NCBI GenBank assembly: GCA_016928765.1
Contig: JAFGKC010000027.1
Coordinates: forward strand, 1 to 35,282
Direction: 5' to 3'
Length of the DNA: 35,282 bases
DNA from: Syntrophaceae bacterium
Lineage (GTDB): Bacteria > Desulfobacterota > Syntrophia > Syntrophales > Smithellaceae
In this document: positions 15,473-24,132 of the stretch, one piece after another
Position numbering within the stretch: position 1 is the stretch's first letter
Layout: the number at the start of each line of letters is the position of its first letter
Position numbers and translations under genes: made by a program
Notes under the pieces: model-generated
Seen by the model: only the letters and a program-made list of their open reading frames with translations
What the model was told of the DNA's origin: nothing
Databases searched by the model: none

Positions 15473-17440
15473 TTACAGCTTTTGTTTTTTGGGCGGCGGC
15501 GCCATGACCACGCGGTTGCGGCCGGTGCGCTTAGCCTCGTAAAGCGCTTTATCCGCCGCTTCCATGAGACTTTCTTTATCTTTAGCAGATTTTGGAAACC
15601 ATCCGGCCACGCCAATGCTTATGCGCAAATTAATACGCTGTTTCCGATGCGTAAAAACAATTTTTTCTACAGCTTCCCGAATGCGCTCGGCGACAATAAG
15701 CGCGCTTTCGCTGGAAGTTGAAGGCAAAACAATGGCAAATTCCTCACCACCGATACGGGCAACTAAATCACCGGTTCTCATTAACTTCTGCCGCAATGTT
15801 TCCGCGATCAGGCAGAGGCATTCATCACCCACCAGATGACCGTAGGTATCGTTAATCTTTTTAAAATGATCTATGTCCGCCATTAACACAGACACGGCCT
15901 GCTCTGTTTTGACGGCGCGATTGATTTCGTTTCCCATAACTTCATCAAAATACCGGCGGTTGTAAAGCCTGGTTAAGGGATCAGTAATGCTTAGGTGCGA
16001 AAGCTCCTTATTAGCCTCTTCCAAATTTTTCATAACATGTTCGAGCTCTTTTGTCCGCTCGGCAACCTGCCCTTGAAGCTCTTCCGTCGCCTTGCGCTGA
16101 ACCTTCAGTACTTCTTCCTGCAGTGATAATTTTTCTTCGTTTTGCTGTACTATTTTTTTACTTAATTCCAGAGATTCTCTCTGCGTCGCTTCTCTTTCCT
16201 TCCGCTCTCTGTTTATCCTGTCGGCCAGCGCCCAAGAAAGAAGAACGAATTGCAGGACGAAACCGATCATTTGCCCGTATTGGGTGAGAAAATTCTGTTC
16301 AATAACACCCATAAGGCCCAGCATGAGGATAATCGTGCCCGCGCTCAGGAAAAAATACGCGATCGTATAATACTTGGCCTGAACATTCCCTTTAAACCAT
16401 AAATAAATACAAGTGACCGTTCCCGCGATCGGAGCTAAAAGCGCCATTAACTGCAACATGCTTAAAAACGGCTTGTTAAACATAAAGAGAAGCAAAATAG
16501 TTGACGGAATCCAATAGGCAAGAAAAATATTATTTAACACAAGAACCCAGCCGCCGTATTGGCGAAGAGACAAAAAGACGCGGATAAAAATTGTCGCGGT
16601 CAAAAAACTCAGCGTGGCAAACAGCATGTAAGCATTTTGCTTCAACCACAGGGAATTACCCCAAAAATAATATCCGCCTATCCCCGTGCCTGCCAATTCA
16701 TACAAAACAACGGCAAAAATATAGGCGGAATAAAAGAAGTAGTTTTTGTCTCTGGTAAAGACATAGAGAGACAGATTGTAAAAAAACATTATAATCAGAA
16801 TTCCAAGAAATAACCCCAGCCACAAGCTTCTTTTCTGATCATGCGCGCGGAAGACGTCTTCCTGCCAAAGCCCCACTGTTATATACATGCCAGCCACAGA
16901 TTCCACGCGCATATAGACAGTATGGCGATCACCGGCGGGCAGAAAAAAAGGAAACAATAACACGTGGTGCTTGGCCGCGCGTTCATCCGGCCTCAGTAAG
17001 TGCCCCAACTGGCCTTCTAAAGACCAGCGGCCTGTTTTCTGATTATAAAAATAGACATCGGCGCGATCAAGGAGATTCTGTCCTATTTCCATTATCCAAT
17101 GTTCACTATCTGATACTTTGTTCACGATATCGAACTTGACCCAAACCGGCTGGTGAAAGTCGCCAAAACCAAAACTATTTTTGCTCATGGGCAGCCAAAG
17201 AGATTTCATATCCTCGCCGGCTACCTGAAGGTGACTCATGGGAGTATCCTCAGTAAGATATTCTATTTTGTCTATGTTCTGATAAACTTTGTCGTCGGTA
17301 AGATAAAATATTTGGTTTTCTGCTTTAGCAATCGCAGGATAAAGAATAAATGCGATTACTAAGAGTAAAAAAAAGAGATGATGCTTTTCCCCGGGGGGGC
17401 GAGGATGAGTTTTTTGTCTGTTGCCGCCAAAAAGATACAT
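15473..17440 (-). CDS. 7TMR-DISM diguanylate cyclase (GGDEF) receptor
   Basis: This 655-residue protein begins with a signal anchor. It continues with a periplasmic DISMED2-like sensing domain (near residues 45-195; VWVKFDIVNKV, MRVESVAGMYITVGLW), seven membrane helices (near 205-405) and a coiled coil (near 410-480). It ends in a GGDEF domain (near 485-645). The catalytic motif GGEEF is intact and is preceded five residues upstream by RTGD, the RxxD inhibitory site. It should make cyclic di-GMP from GTP in response to an envelope ligand and be product-inhibited. No phosphodiesterase gene lies nearby. It is transcribed toward the acyltransferase, and the two genes end face to face. Confidence 0.93.
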   Translation of the reverse strand: MYLFGGNRQKTHPRPPGEKHHLFFLLLVIAFILYPAIAKAENQIFYLTDDKVYQNIDKIEYLTEDTPMSHLQVAGEDMKSLWLPMSKNSFGFGDFHQPVWVKFDIVNKVSDSEHWIMEIGQNLLDRADVYFYNQKTGRWSLEGQLGHLLRPDERAAKHHVLLFPFFLPAGDRHTVYMRVESVAGMYITVGLWQEDVFRAHDQKRSLWLGLFLGILIIMFFYNLSLYVFTRDKNYFFYSAYIFAVVLYELAGTGIGGYYFWGNSLWLKQNAYMLFATLSFLTATIFIRVFLSLRQYGGWVLVLNNIFLAYWIPSTILLLFMFNKPFLSMLQLMALLAPIAGTVTCIYLWFKGNVQAKYYTIAYFFLSAGTIILMLGLMGVIEQNFLTQYGQMIGFVLQFVLLSWALADRINRERKEREATQRESLELSKKIVQQNEEKLSLQEEVLKVQRKATEELQGQVAERTKELEHVMKNLEEANKELSHLSITDPLTRLYNRRYFDEVMGNEINRAVKTEQAVSVLMADIDHFKKINDTYGHLVGDECLCLIAETLRQKLMRTGDLVARIGGEEFAIVLPSTSSESALIVAERIREAVEKIVFTHRKQRINLRISIGVAGWFPKSAKDKESLMEAADKALYEAKRTGRNRVVMAPPPKKQKL

Positions 17441-17712
17441 GCTTTACAATCCTTTTAGTTACGCACAACAAGAACGCTAACAAATATTCACTTATTTATT
17501 TTTCAGTTTATAAAACTTAGTTGCGCTAAATCTGTTAAATTACTGTTTTTTTTAATTAGAGTATATTAAGATAAAATTTACGTCAAGATAATATCTTAAT
17601 ATATTTAAGGATACTGGAAGCCTGCATGAACGAACTTCAACCTTTATTACACAATTTTTACTAATCTTCTGCGGTAAAAGACGATTTTTTCTGCCGACAG
17701 CCGAGACACAGA

Positions 17713-18543
17713 TTAAAAGCGATAAACAGTCTTTAACTGCAGGAAATGCCCTTTTGGCGAGTTTTCCGCGTATGCATCGTAAAGATACGTCAGTGTTACA
17801 CTAAACCACGAAAAACGATAATAAAAATCGGCGCCTATGGAAAGCTTTTCTCTGGCGCTGCCACTAACTCTAGAGCCGTCTTGTTGCTTATCTTTGCTAA
17901 TCATCCAGTTGACCGAAGGGCCTAATTTAAATTTGTCCGTCACACTATATCCTAAAAGCGCCTGCAGGTGAAGTTCGTCTCCCGGTAAAACATCGGTGGC
18001 ATTATTTTCTAACCGGAAATAATATTTCACGGCGGCATCAATGCTGAAACTGCCCATTGTCTTGTGAATAAAAACCATGGGCGCAATGTCGTACTGATTT
18101 GAGCCAATATTGGCGGCTTTTGACAAACTGTATTCTCCCGTGGGAAATTTTACAAAGAGCATGGGAAGGATATCAACCTGCTTTACAGGAAGAAAATAAC
18201 CGGCGCCAAGACTGATATCCCCCAAGCCGGAAGAGTCTTGATCCAGCGAACTGATTTTTGTGTAACCAAAAGGAACAACAACGGTCGCGACAAAATCAGG
18301 AGAATAATAACAAAGCCGCAGTATTTCCTGCGCGCTGAAAAGACCAAAGTCTTTGTTTGCTGATTGCCCGCTTTTGTTTGTTGTCTCGTCCGCATAATAA
18401 GCATAGGTATAGGTAAGAAAATAAAACCCCTGCTTAGCGCGCGAGCCATCATAAAAATTTATCGCAAAGGCGTTGCGCGGAAGCAGAACAAACAAAAACA
18501 GCGCAACAGCAAATCGAATATAGCGATGTGACAGCGATGTCAT
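17713..18543 (-). CDS. Outer-membrane channel/transporter-like beta-barrel
   Basis: This 276-residue protein has a signal peptide (FAVALFLFVLLPRNAFA) and a series of amphipathic beta strands ending in a terminal aromatic residue (LQLKTVYRF), as in outer-membrane barrels. The pattern FYDGSRAKQGFYFLTYTYAY, ISLGAGYFLP and FVKFPTGEYS resembles the MetA-pathway phenol-degradation/transporter family. The transported substance is unknown. Upstream is the long divergent region shared with the ATP-grasp ligase gene. Confidence 0.72.
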   Translation of the reverse strand: MTSLSHRYIRFAVALFLFVLLPRNAFAINFYDGSRAKQGFYFLTYTYAYYADETTNKSGQSANKDFGLFSAQEILRLCYYSPDFVATVVVPFGYTKISSLDQDSSGLGDISLGAGYFLPVKQVDILPMLFVKFPTGEYSLSKAANIGSNQYDIAPMVFIHKTMGSFSIDAAVKYYFRLENNATDVLPGDELHLQALLGYSVTDKFKLGPSVNWMISKDKQQDGSRVSGSAREKLSIGADFYYRFSWFSVTLTYLYDAYAENSPKGHFLQLKTVYRF

Positions 18544-18918
18544 ATTACAACTCTCTCGTAAATTTTATGCTACGCTCATACAATAATTTTGCTTGCCTGT
18601 AAAGAAAATAATTAATGTTTCTGTAATGCTATTTTAGATATTTTATCTGTTTCTTTGCAAATCAGGAAAACTTTATCGCTGATGAACAAAAGAGACTGTT
18701 GTTAATAATAAAAATATTCTTCACACGCAAAAAATTCATTACCACTCTTTTTCATGTTTGAATTATGTCAATGAATTTATTTTGAAATAAATGATTATTT
18801 TACTTGAATTATATAAAATTATTTTGTTATACTACATACGGTTAATAAAATAATTTCGCCCCGACAACCGGAAACGAAAAACAAATCTCATTCTACTGGG
18901 CGGCAAGGCGGAAATTTC
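18544..18918. other. Divergent intergenic region
   Basis: This 375-nt, very AT-rich region separates the outer-membrane protein (minus) from the D-Ala-D-Ala ligase-like gene (plus). Apart from the promoter at 18804-18833 I see no gene, tRNA or strong hairpin. Confidence 0.5.
18804..18833 (+). promoter_or_regulatory. Promoter of the ATP-grasp ligase gene
   Basis: TTGAAT (18804-18809) and TATACT (18828-18833) are spaced by 18 nt and lie about 85 nt upstream of the start at 18919. Confidence 0.4.
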
Positions 18919-19926
18919 ATGGATGAACTCCGGCACAACTTGCCAGTGCTTCTTTTGCACAACATGAATCCCGAATGGACACCCGAAGAAAAATCGGAAA
19001 GCGGACAAGATGTCGCCACGCTTGGTAACGCGTTGAATGAATTAGGACATCCCATCGAGATTGTAGCTGTTGAAGACGCGCGTCTGGCCGATCGGCTCAT
19101 TTCGTTTGACCCGCGTGATTATATTGTATTCAACTGGTGTGAAGAAATTCCCGGCATTCCGCATAGCGAGCCGGAAGTTGCCGCGGTGATGGAAAAAATG
19201 GGTTTTGTGTTCACCGGTTCTTCTCATGATGTGCTCGCTCTTTCTTACGACAAGCCGCGGGTAAAACGCGTTCTTGACGAAGCAAATATCCCGACACCGC
19301 CATGGGACGTCTTTGATACTCCTGATGTCGGAGGATGGAATATTTATCCCTCCATCGTTAAAGCGGCCAATGAACACTGTAGCATCGGCATTTCTTCTGA
19401 ATCTATTGTTACCTCTCCCGCGGAATTGGAAAATCGAGTAGCTTTCATTCTTGAATCTTACAATCAGCCCGCCCTGGTCGAGAAATTTATCAACGGACGC
19501 GAATTTCTAAGCGCGGTTTGGGGTAACGGAAAAATATCCATGCTTCCCGCCGTGGAAATGGATTACAGCGAGCTTACAGATATCCGAGACCGTCTTTTTA
19601 CTTACGAGGCCAAGTATGTTTCCGGTTCTCGTCTTTATGATAGTATTGATATGTGTGTGCCGGCGGAGTTGGAACCGGCGCCGCTGGCCGAACTGGAAAG
19701 GATAGTCCTTGCCACTTATAAGGCCACCGGCTGCAGAGACTATGGTCGCGTAGATGTCCGATATCTCAACGGGATTTTCTATGTTATTGACGTTAACCCG
19801 AATCCCGATATAAATCCGCAGACTTCCATGACCCATGCCGCGGCTGAAGCGGGATACTCTTATGGTCAAATGGGCAGTCGCATCGTTAATCTTGCCGCAG
19901 CCCGGCATCCGCTTTTCCGTAAATAA
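18919..19926 (+). CDS. D-alanine--D-alanine ligase-like ATP-grasp enzyme
   Basis: This 335-residue protein has the ATP-grasp plan. The N-terminal domain is followed by YDKPRVKRVLDEANIPTPPW, the ATP-binding PSIVKAANEHCSIGIS, PALVEKFINGREF and the Mg-binding GRVDVRYLNG with DVNPNPDI. In the classical family it joins two D-alanines for peptidoglycan. The N-terminus (LPVLLLHNMNPEWTPEE) and C-terminus differ from standard Ddl, so it may be a paralogue working on another amino-acid or peptide substrate. It is followed by a PBP-type peptidase gene on the same strand. The ribosome site before the ATG is weak. Confidence 0.8.
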   Translation: MDELRHNLPVLLLHNMNPEWTPEEKSESGQDVATLGNALNELGHPIEIVAVEDARLADRLISFDPRDYIVFNWCEEIPGIPHSEPEVAAVMEKMGFVFTGSSHDVLALSYDKPRVKRVLDEANIPTPPWDVFDTPDVGGWNIYPSIVKAANEHCSIGISSESIVTSPAELENRVAFILESYNQPALVEKFINGREFLSAVWGNGKISMLPAVEMDYSELTDIRDRLFTYEAKYVSGSRLYDSIDMCVPAELEPAPLAELERIVLATYKATGCRDYGRVDVRYLNGIFYVIDVNPNPDINPQTSMTHAAAEAGYSYGQMGSRIVNLAAARHPLFRK

Positions 19927-20209
19927 GTATTATCATCAAAACTTCAACTACCGCCTCCAATAATTTCCTAAAAAATAATTTTTAAAAATGAAACAAAGAA
20001 AAAGATGATAATAAATTTAAAGATGTGGCCAAAAATAAGAAGCAATTCTCTTGTTCAAAAACAATATTTTTTTGATCGCGGACAAATTATATTTTACGCG
20101 AAGTGCAATTACGTTTTTTCCCTTTTAATAACGATTGACGAATTTTAAATATTGTGTAATGTAATGATAAACATATGTATTGCAGTATCTTTAAAATCAC
20201 GAGGAAATC

Positions 20210-21079
20210 ATGACCAGTAAAAATCGCGCGGCGATGACAATATTCGCTATATGTGTAGTTTTGTTCTTTTTAACCGTCTCTACGGGAATTGCAAAAGAAC
20301 TGAATTCTTCCACCCAATCGAGCCATATTCCTAAAATGCCAGTACTGCGTTCCGCCACCGCTTTGGTTGTTGACCAGGACACAGGTGAATTCATCATTCA
20401 GAAAAAAGCTAACACCATAGTGCCTATCGCTTCCATCACCAAACTGATGACTGCCATGGTCGCTCTTGACGCGGATATGGATCTTGAAGAATCAATAACC
20501 ATCGAGAGCGAGGACCTCTTCGGCCTTCGCCGCCGCATTCGCGCTATTCTGCCTGCAGGCACTGAGATTACACGCAGAGAAGCTCTTTTGCTAACACTTA
20601 TGTCTTCAGACAATCGCTGCGCCCGAGCTTTGGGACGCACATATCCGGGGGGCATGGAAGCCTTCGTCAGTGCCATGAACGAAAAAGCTCTATCTTTGGG
20701 ATTAAATGAAACACGTTTTGTAGAACCCACCGGACTTTCCAGTAATAATGTCTCTTCCGCGCGGGATTTAGTCCAATTGGTTGATGCCGCGTATCGATAT
20801 GATCTGATCAGGGAATTTACTACCTGTAAAAAAACTGTTATCGACGCAGGCCAGCACTTAAGAGAATTTTATAACACCAACCGTTTAGTGCAAAATCCCG
20901 GCTGGAATATCGGACTTTCCAAGACCGGTTTTATCAAAGCCTCGGGCCGATGCCTTGTAATGCAGGCGGAAGTGGCACAGCGTTCATTAATTATCATTCT
21001 GCTTGATTCTTACGGCAAGCTCACCCGCATCGGCGACGCTAACCGAATCAGGCAATGGTTGGAGAAAATGTCGCTTTAG
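20210..21079 (+). CDS. D-alanyl-D-alanine carboxypeptidase/endopeptidase-like penicillin-binding protein
   Basis: This 289-residue protein has an N-terminal signal segment (MTIFAICVVLFFLTVSTGIA) and the three motifs of serine PBPs: SITK (SxxK), SDN (SxN) and KTG in SKTGFIKASGRC. The arrangement is that of low-molecular-mass PBP7/DacA-type enzymes acting on periplasmic peptidoglycan peptides. GAGGA precedes the start. A possible -35 TTGACG lies at 20135-20140. It follows the D-Ala-D-Ala ligase-like gene after 283 nt, and a role in the same cell-wall step is likely but not shown. Confidence 0.88.
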   Translation: MTSKNRAAMTIFAICVVLFFLTVSTGIAKELNSSTQSSHIPKMPVLRSATALVVDQDTGEFIIQKKANTIVPIASITKLMTAMVALDADMDLEESITIESEDLFGLRRRIRAILPAGTEITRREALLLTLMSSDNRCARALGRTYPGGMEAFVSAMNEKALSLGLNETRFVEPTGLSSNNVSSARDLVQLVDAAYRYDLIREFTTCKKTVIDAGQHLREFYNTNRLVQNPGWNIGLSKTGFIKASGRCLVMQAEVAQRSLIIILLDSYGKLTRIGDANRIRQWLEKMSL

Positions 21080-21156
21080 GTATTATTCATGCCTACTTTT
21101 CATATATTAATTAAAAAGGCTGCGTGATTTAACTTATCTCATTTATTTAATATACT

Positions 21157-21557
21157 TTAATCAAACGCAGAACTGGTTTTCCATACTTCCCAAACCTTGC
21201 CTACCAGATCGGGGCCGGGTTTGAGCGTTGGCTTACCCGGTTTCCAGCCCAATGGCGTGGCCTCGGTTCCCTTGCTGTTGCGGACATGCTGAAAGGCCTG
21301 CATCTGTCGTAAAGTTTCGCCCACGTTACGTCCTACCGGAGGAGTAAGCACTTCAAAACCCTGGATAATGCCATCGGGATCGATAAGAAATCTGCCGCGC
21401 GCCTCCACGCCCGCATCTTCCAGATAAACGCCAAAAACGGAACCGACTTTATCTCCTTTATGGCTTTTTGTTTTGTGATTTCTTTTTTATTTTCAACTTT
21501 TTCACCAACAGACCTACCTATAGTTCTGGCACATCCAGTATTGTTTTCAGCGGCTAT
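21157..21557 (-). pseudogene. Remnant of a second AhpC-type selenoperoxiredoxin gene, Sec core deleted
   Basis: The C-terminal 83 residues are nearly identical to the end of the peroxiredoxin at 26336-27061 ([38 protein letters not shown]). Upstream, in another frame, the N-terminal tail is still readable: ATA in place of ATG at 21557, then AAENNTGCARTIGRSVGEKV, against [19 protein letters not shown] in the intact gene. The two parts are joined near 21458 by a deletion that removed about 100 residues, including the peroxidatic Sec region. Start loss, frameshift and deletion make it a dead copy. An earlier duplication of the intact gene is the simplest origin. Confidence 0.85.
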
Positions 21558-21680
21558 AAATTATTATATTCTTACTAGTTTAACAATTTCGTTCGCCTAT
21601 TAAAGACTTATCTTCACAATCATTGTTAACAATGTTGGCTTTTCCATTTATACAATTCATAAATACACAAATCCATCCCG

Positions 21681-22985
21681 CTAAAAGTAGTAGCCTATTC
21701 GCAATTCAATGCGATAATCATTTTGTTTTTCTCCGAATTCAGAATCTCCTGCGCCTGTGATAAAACCTGCGCGAAGTCTAAGTTCCAAATTGGTAATGCC
21801 GGTGTAGAGCAACTCTGGTATGATACTGGCACTTAAGTCATCCATATTGATCATGCAGGTGAGCGACGGCGAAAAATAAAGGATGCCGAACGGTTCCTTC
21901 TGGATTAACCGAACGTACAAATAATTACGCATGGCACTGGACCTTGCGTAGCCAGATTCGGCAAGCTGCATCGCCCGGCCAAGTCCCGTCAGATCACCCG
22001 ACGTTTGATAGGCATTGAATCCACTGGAAATGAGACTGTAAAAGTTTTTCATCTCATCACGGCTGAAGCCAGCACTGTTATGATAAAACTCCATGATCGT
22101 AGTTAGATCGAATGAAGTGAGATACCTCAAGCCAACCAAAAAGCTGTGCGCCTCGTCTTCAACCTGTCTTGCCGCGCCGGCTGGGTCCATAACGGTTTTG
22201 CGATGGTTGGTAGTCCATGCGTATTCCCCGTGAATTTCAAAATTTGTGGTAAGGTTGCGGGAAAAATCAAAGCCGTAACGATTTGGACGGCTGCCGCCGG
22301 CCATAAACAACAAATCAATATCCGTATCATAAAAAAGGAAATACAGGCGGCCCGCGATGTTTAGATGGTTCGTGTTACCAAAGTCACTATTAATGTGTTC
22401 GTAAACGGGAAAAAGCACCGGCGTGAAGGAAAGAGTTTTGAGCGGTCCGCCAAAACTGCGAATGAAATCAGCAGTGGCAATAACGTAACCTTCCATCGCC
22501 TGTTCGGGATCATCCGGGTCTTTGGGCCGATCGGCAAAAGCAACGGGGTTCCAAGCGTAACCCTTACCCCATTTCAATGTCTTCTTGCCGACGTCGATTT
22601 TAACGGACGTCAGCGGTTTTGTCGACGCGTAAGCTTCGTAAAATGTGGTCTTTTCCGAACCATTTGTGTGATCGTTATATTGAAGGTCGGTGTTGAGGCG
22701 GGCAAATATCCGTAGAATGCTCTTTTCGTAGCTTCCTTCCAGCCTCACCCTGCCGTTGGCTTCCCCCAGAGTTTGCCGGTGCGAATCGTCATAAAAACGC
22801 AACTTATAAAAAGCGGCATCCGTATCCAGGCCATAAAGAACGGGCCGGGCTTCTACATAACCAGAAAATTGGTAAGGCTTCTTTTCAATTTCGGAAAGAT
22901 CGAAGGTATAATTCTCCTCGGCCAACGCCAAAAAAGGGAATGCCAAAAACAGCAAAGCCAGGAAGATTAACCCAGATCGTTTCAT
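21681..22985 (-). CDS. Outer-membrane beta-barrel protein, last gene of an ABC export operon
   Basis: This 434-residue protein has a signal peptide (GLIFLALLFLAFPFLALA) and alternating amphipathic strands over its whole length. It ends in a terminal aromatic residue (RIELRIGYYF), as in outer-membrane barrels. Internal landmarks are GYVEARPVLYGLD, KKTLKWGKGYAWNPVAFADR and LYTGITNLELRLRAG. Its ATG follows the stop of the LolA-like gene with no gap. The order ABC ATPase, permease, NifX-like, LolA-like, barrel suggests delivery of something to the outer membrane. I do not recognise a named family. Confidence 0.72.
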   Translation of the reverse strand: MKRSGLIFLALLFLAFPFLALAEENYTFDLSEIEKKPYQFSGYVEARPVLYGLDTDAAFYKLRFYDDSHRQTLGEANGRVRLEGSYEKSILRIFARLNTDLQYNDHTNGSEKTTFYEAYASTKPLTSVKIDVGKKTLKWGKGYAWNPVAFADRPKDPDDPEQAMEGYVIATADFIRSFGGPLKTLSFTPVLFPVYEHINSDFGNTNHLNIAGRLYFLFYDTDIDLLFMAGGSRPNRYGFDFSRNLTTNFEIHGEYAWTTNHRKTVMDPAGAARQVEDEAHSFLVGLRYLTSFDLTTIMEFYHNSAGFSRDEMKNFYSLISSGFNAYQTSGDLTGLGRAMQLAESGYARSSAMRNYLYVRLIQKEPFGILYFSPSLTCMINMDDLSASIIPELLYTGITNLELRLRAGFITGAGDSEFGEKQNDYRIELRIGYYF

Positions 22986-23720
22986 CTAGCGCAGCGACTC
23001 CAAATTCGGCATGAAGGTAAGTGTGAATATTTCATCCTTGAACGTCCGCTTTTTTACCTTGGCCATAATCATGACAGATTTGTAACCTTTATAAAGCGGG
23101 CTGTCTGTTTCGGTGACCGCTGGCCGGACGATACCGCCGCCGAAATCCTTCACTTCTTTGAAATAAAGGGTTTTGATCAGCATATTCGCCTCGGTCAAGC
23201 ATTCAATTTTTGTCGGCAGCTTTTTCTTTTTATCCACCCAGATTTTGAGCTGATCATAGGCCACACTTTTGGTTTTGGCTTTAAGATACAGAAGATACTC
23301 GCTACTTTTTTCTTCCACCTTCGCCACATTGTATTCAGCGTTGTAATCCAGTTGCATAATGTCTGCATTATTAAATACCCCGCCCACAACCGATTGCATG
23401 CTGGTTATGCGGATGGGCTTGCCGACATTGGGAATGTTGAGCCACATGTTGTCGCCCAGGCGCAACGTGCTTCTGCCTTTTTCACTGGCCGGCGCCAGAA
23501 AGACGGAGGCCACTTTGTCAGTACCTTTTTTAACAGTAAAAAGGGTAAATTCTTTTTTCTTGCCATTCGGTTCGATATTGATTAGTTTGCGATAAGATTC
23601 GTAAGATTCCGGAGAAAGATTACGATCCACTTCTTTAAGTAAATTTGTGCCGTCCACAGCAAAAGCGTAAACCGGCAAGGCGATAGCCAGGGCAAGAACG
23701 AAATTAATTATTTTAAACAT
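22986..23720 (-). CDS. LolA-like outer-membrane lipoprotein-sorting protein
   Basis: This 244-residue protein has a signal peptide (FVLALAIALPVYAFA). It shows the unclosed-barrel pattern of the LolA/RseB-like family: NMWLNIPNVGKPIRITSMQS, GVFNNADIMQLDYNAEYN, KSVAYDQLKIWVDKKKKLPT and FTLTFMPNLESLR. Members carry lipids or lipoproteins through the periplasm. It lies directly upstream of a barrel-protein gene and downstream of a LolCDE/MacB-like ABC system, which fits lipid or lipoprotein trafficking. The cargo is not known. Confidence 0.8.
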   Translation of the reverse strand: MFKIINFVLALAIALPVYAFAVDGTNLLKEVDRNLSPESYESYRKLINIEPNGKKKEFTLFTVKKGTDKVASVFLAPASEKGRSTLRLGDNMWLNIPNVGKPIRITSMQSVVGGVFNNADIMQLDYNAEYNVAKVEEKSSEYLLYLKAKTKSVAYDQLKIWVDKKKKLPTKIECLTEANMLIKTLYFKEVKDFGGGIVRPAVTETDSPLYKGYKSVMIMAKVKKRTFKDEIFTLTFMPNLESLR

Positions 23721-23732
23721 GATGATTTTCTC

Positions 23733-24119
23733 CTATTGAATTACTTTTTTGACGGCATCGACAACAGTTCCTTTGAATGTAAGACAATTAATGTGCTTTG
23801 CTTCCATCGCTGCAATCATTTTATTGCCGAAATTACTGGCAATAATCATTGTAACACCTTTACTAGACAAGTAATCAACTACCATAATGCTTGCTCCACC
23901 GCCAGCATCCTTGTGAGGATTATTAATTTCTTCAATTAATTTTCTCTTACCGTCAAAAATGAGAAAATAATGACCTCTTGCCGCCACGGGGCTTACAATT
24001 GAAGCTACGGTATTTCCTTCCGATATAACCGCTATCTTCTGCTTATCTGCCCACGCCATGAAGAATGTGACGGTCAAAACAAAAACAACCGCAAATCCTA
24101 ACAAAAGTATTTTTCTCAT
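23733..24119 (-). CDS. Exported NifX/NifB-type (dinitrogenase cofactor-binding fold) protein
   Basis: From the ATG at 24119, which follows an AAGGAGG site, this is a 128-residue protein with a signal peptide (LLLGFAVVFVLTVTFFMAWA). The mature part has the fold seen in NifX, NafY and the NifB tail: KIAVISEGNTVASIVSPVAA, FLIFDGKRKLIEEINNP, GVTMIIASNFGNKMIAAMEA and INCLTFKGTVVDAVKKVI. This family normally binds iron-molybdenum-type clusters in the cytoplasm, so an exported version inside an ABC/LolA operon is odd. A TTG at 24155 would give a longer start but overlaps the permease gene. The bound ligand is unknown. Confidence 0.75.
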   Translation of the reverse strand: MRKILLLGFAVVFVLTVTFFMAWADKQKIAVISEGNTVASIVSPVAARGHYFLIFDGKRKLIEEINNPHKDAGGGASIMVVDYLSSKGVTMIIASNFGNKMIAAMEAKHINCLTFKGTVVDAVKKVIQ

Positions 24120-24132
24120 AAAAACTCCTCCT

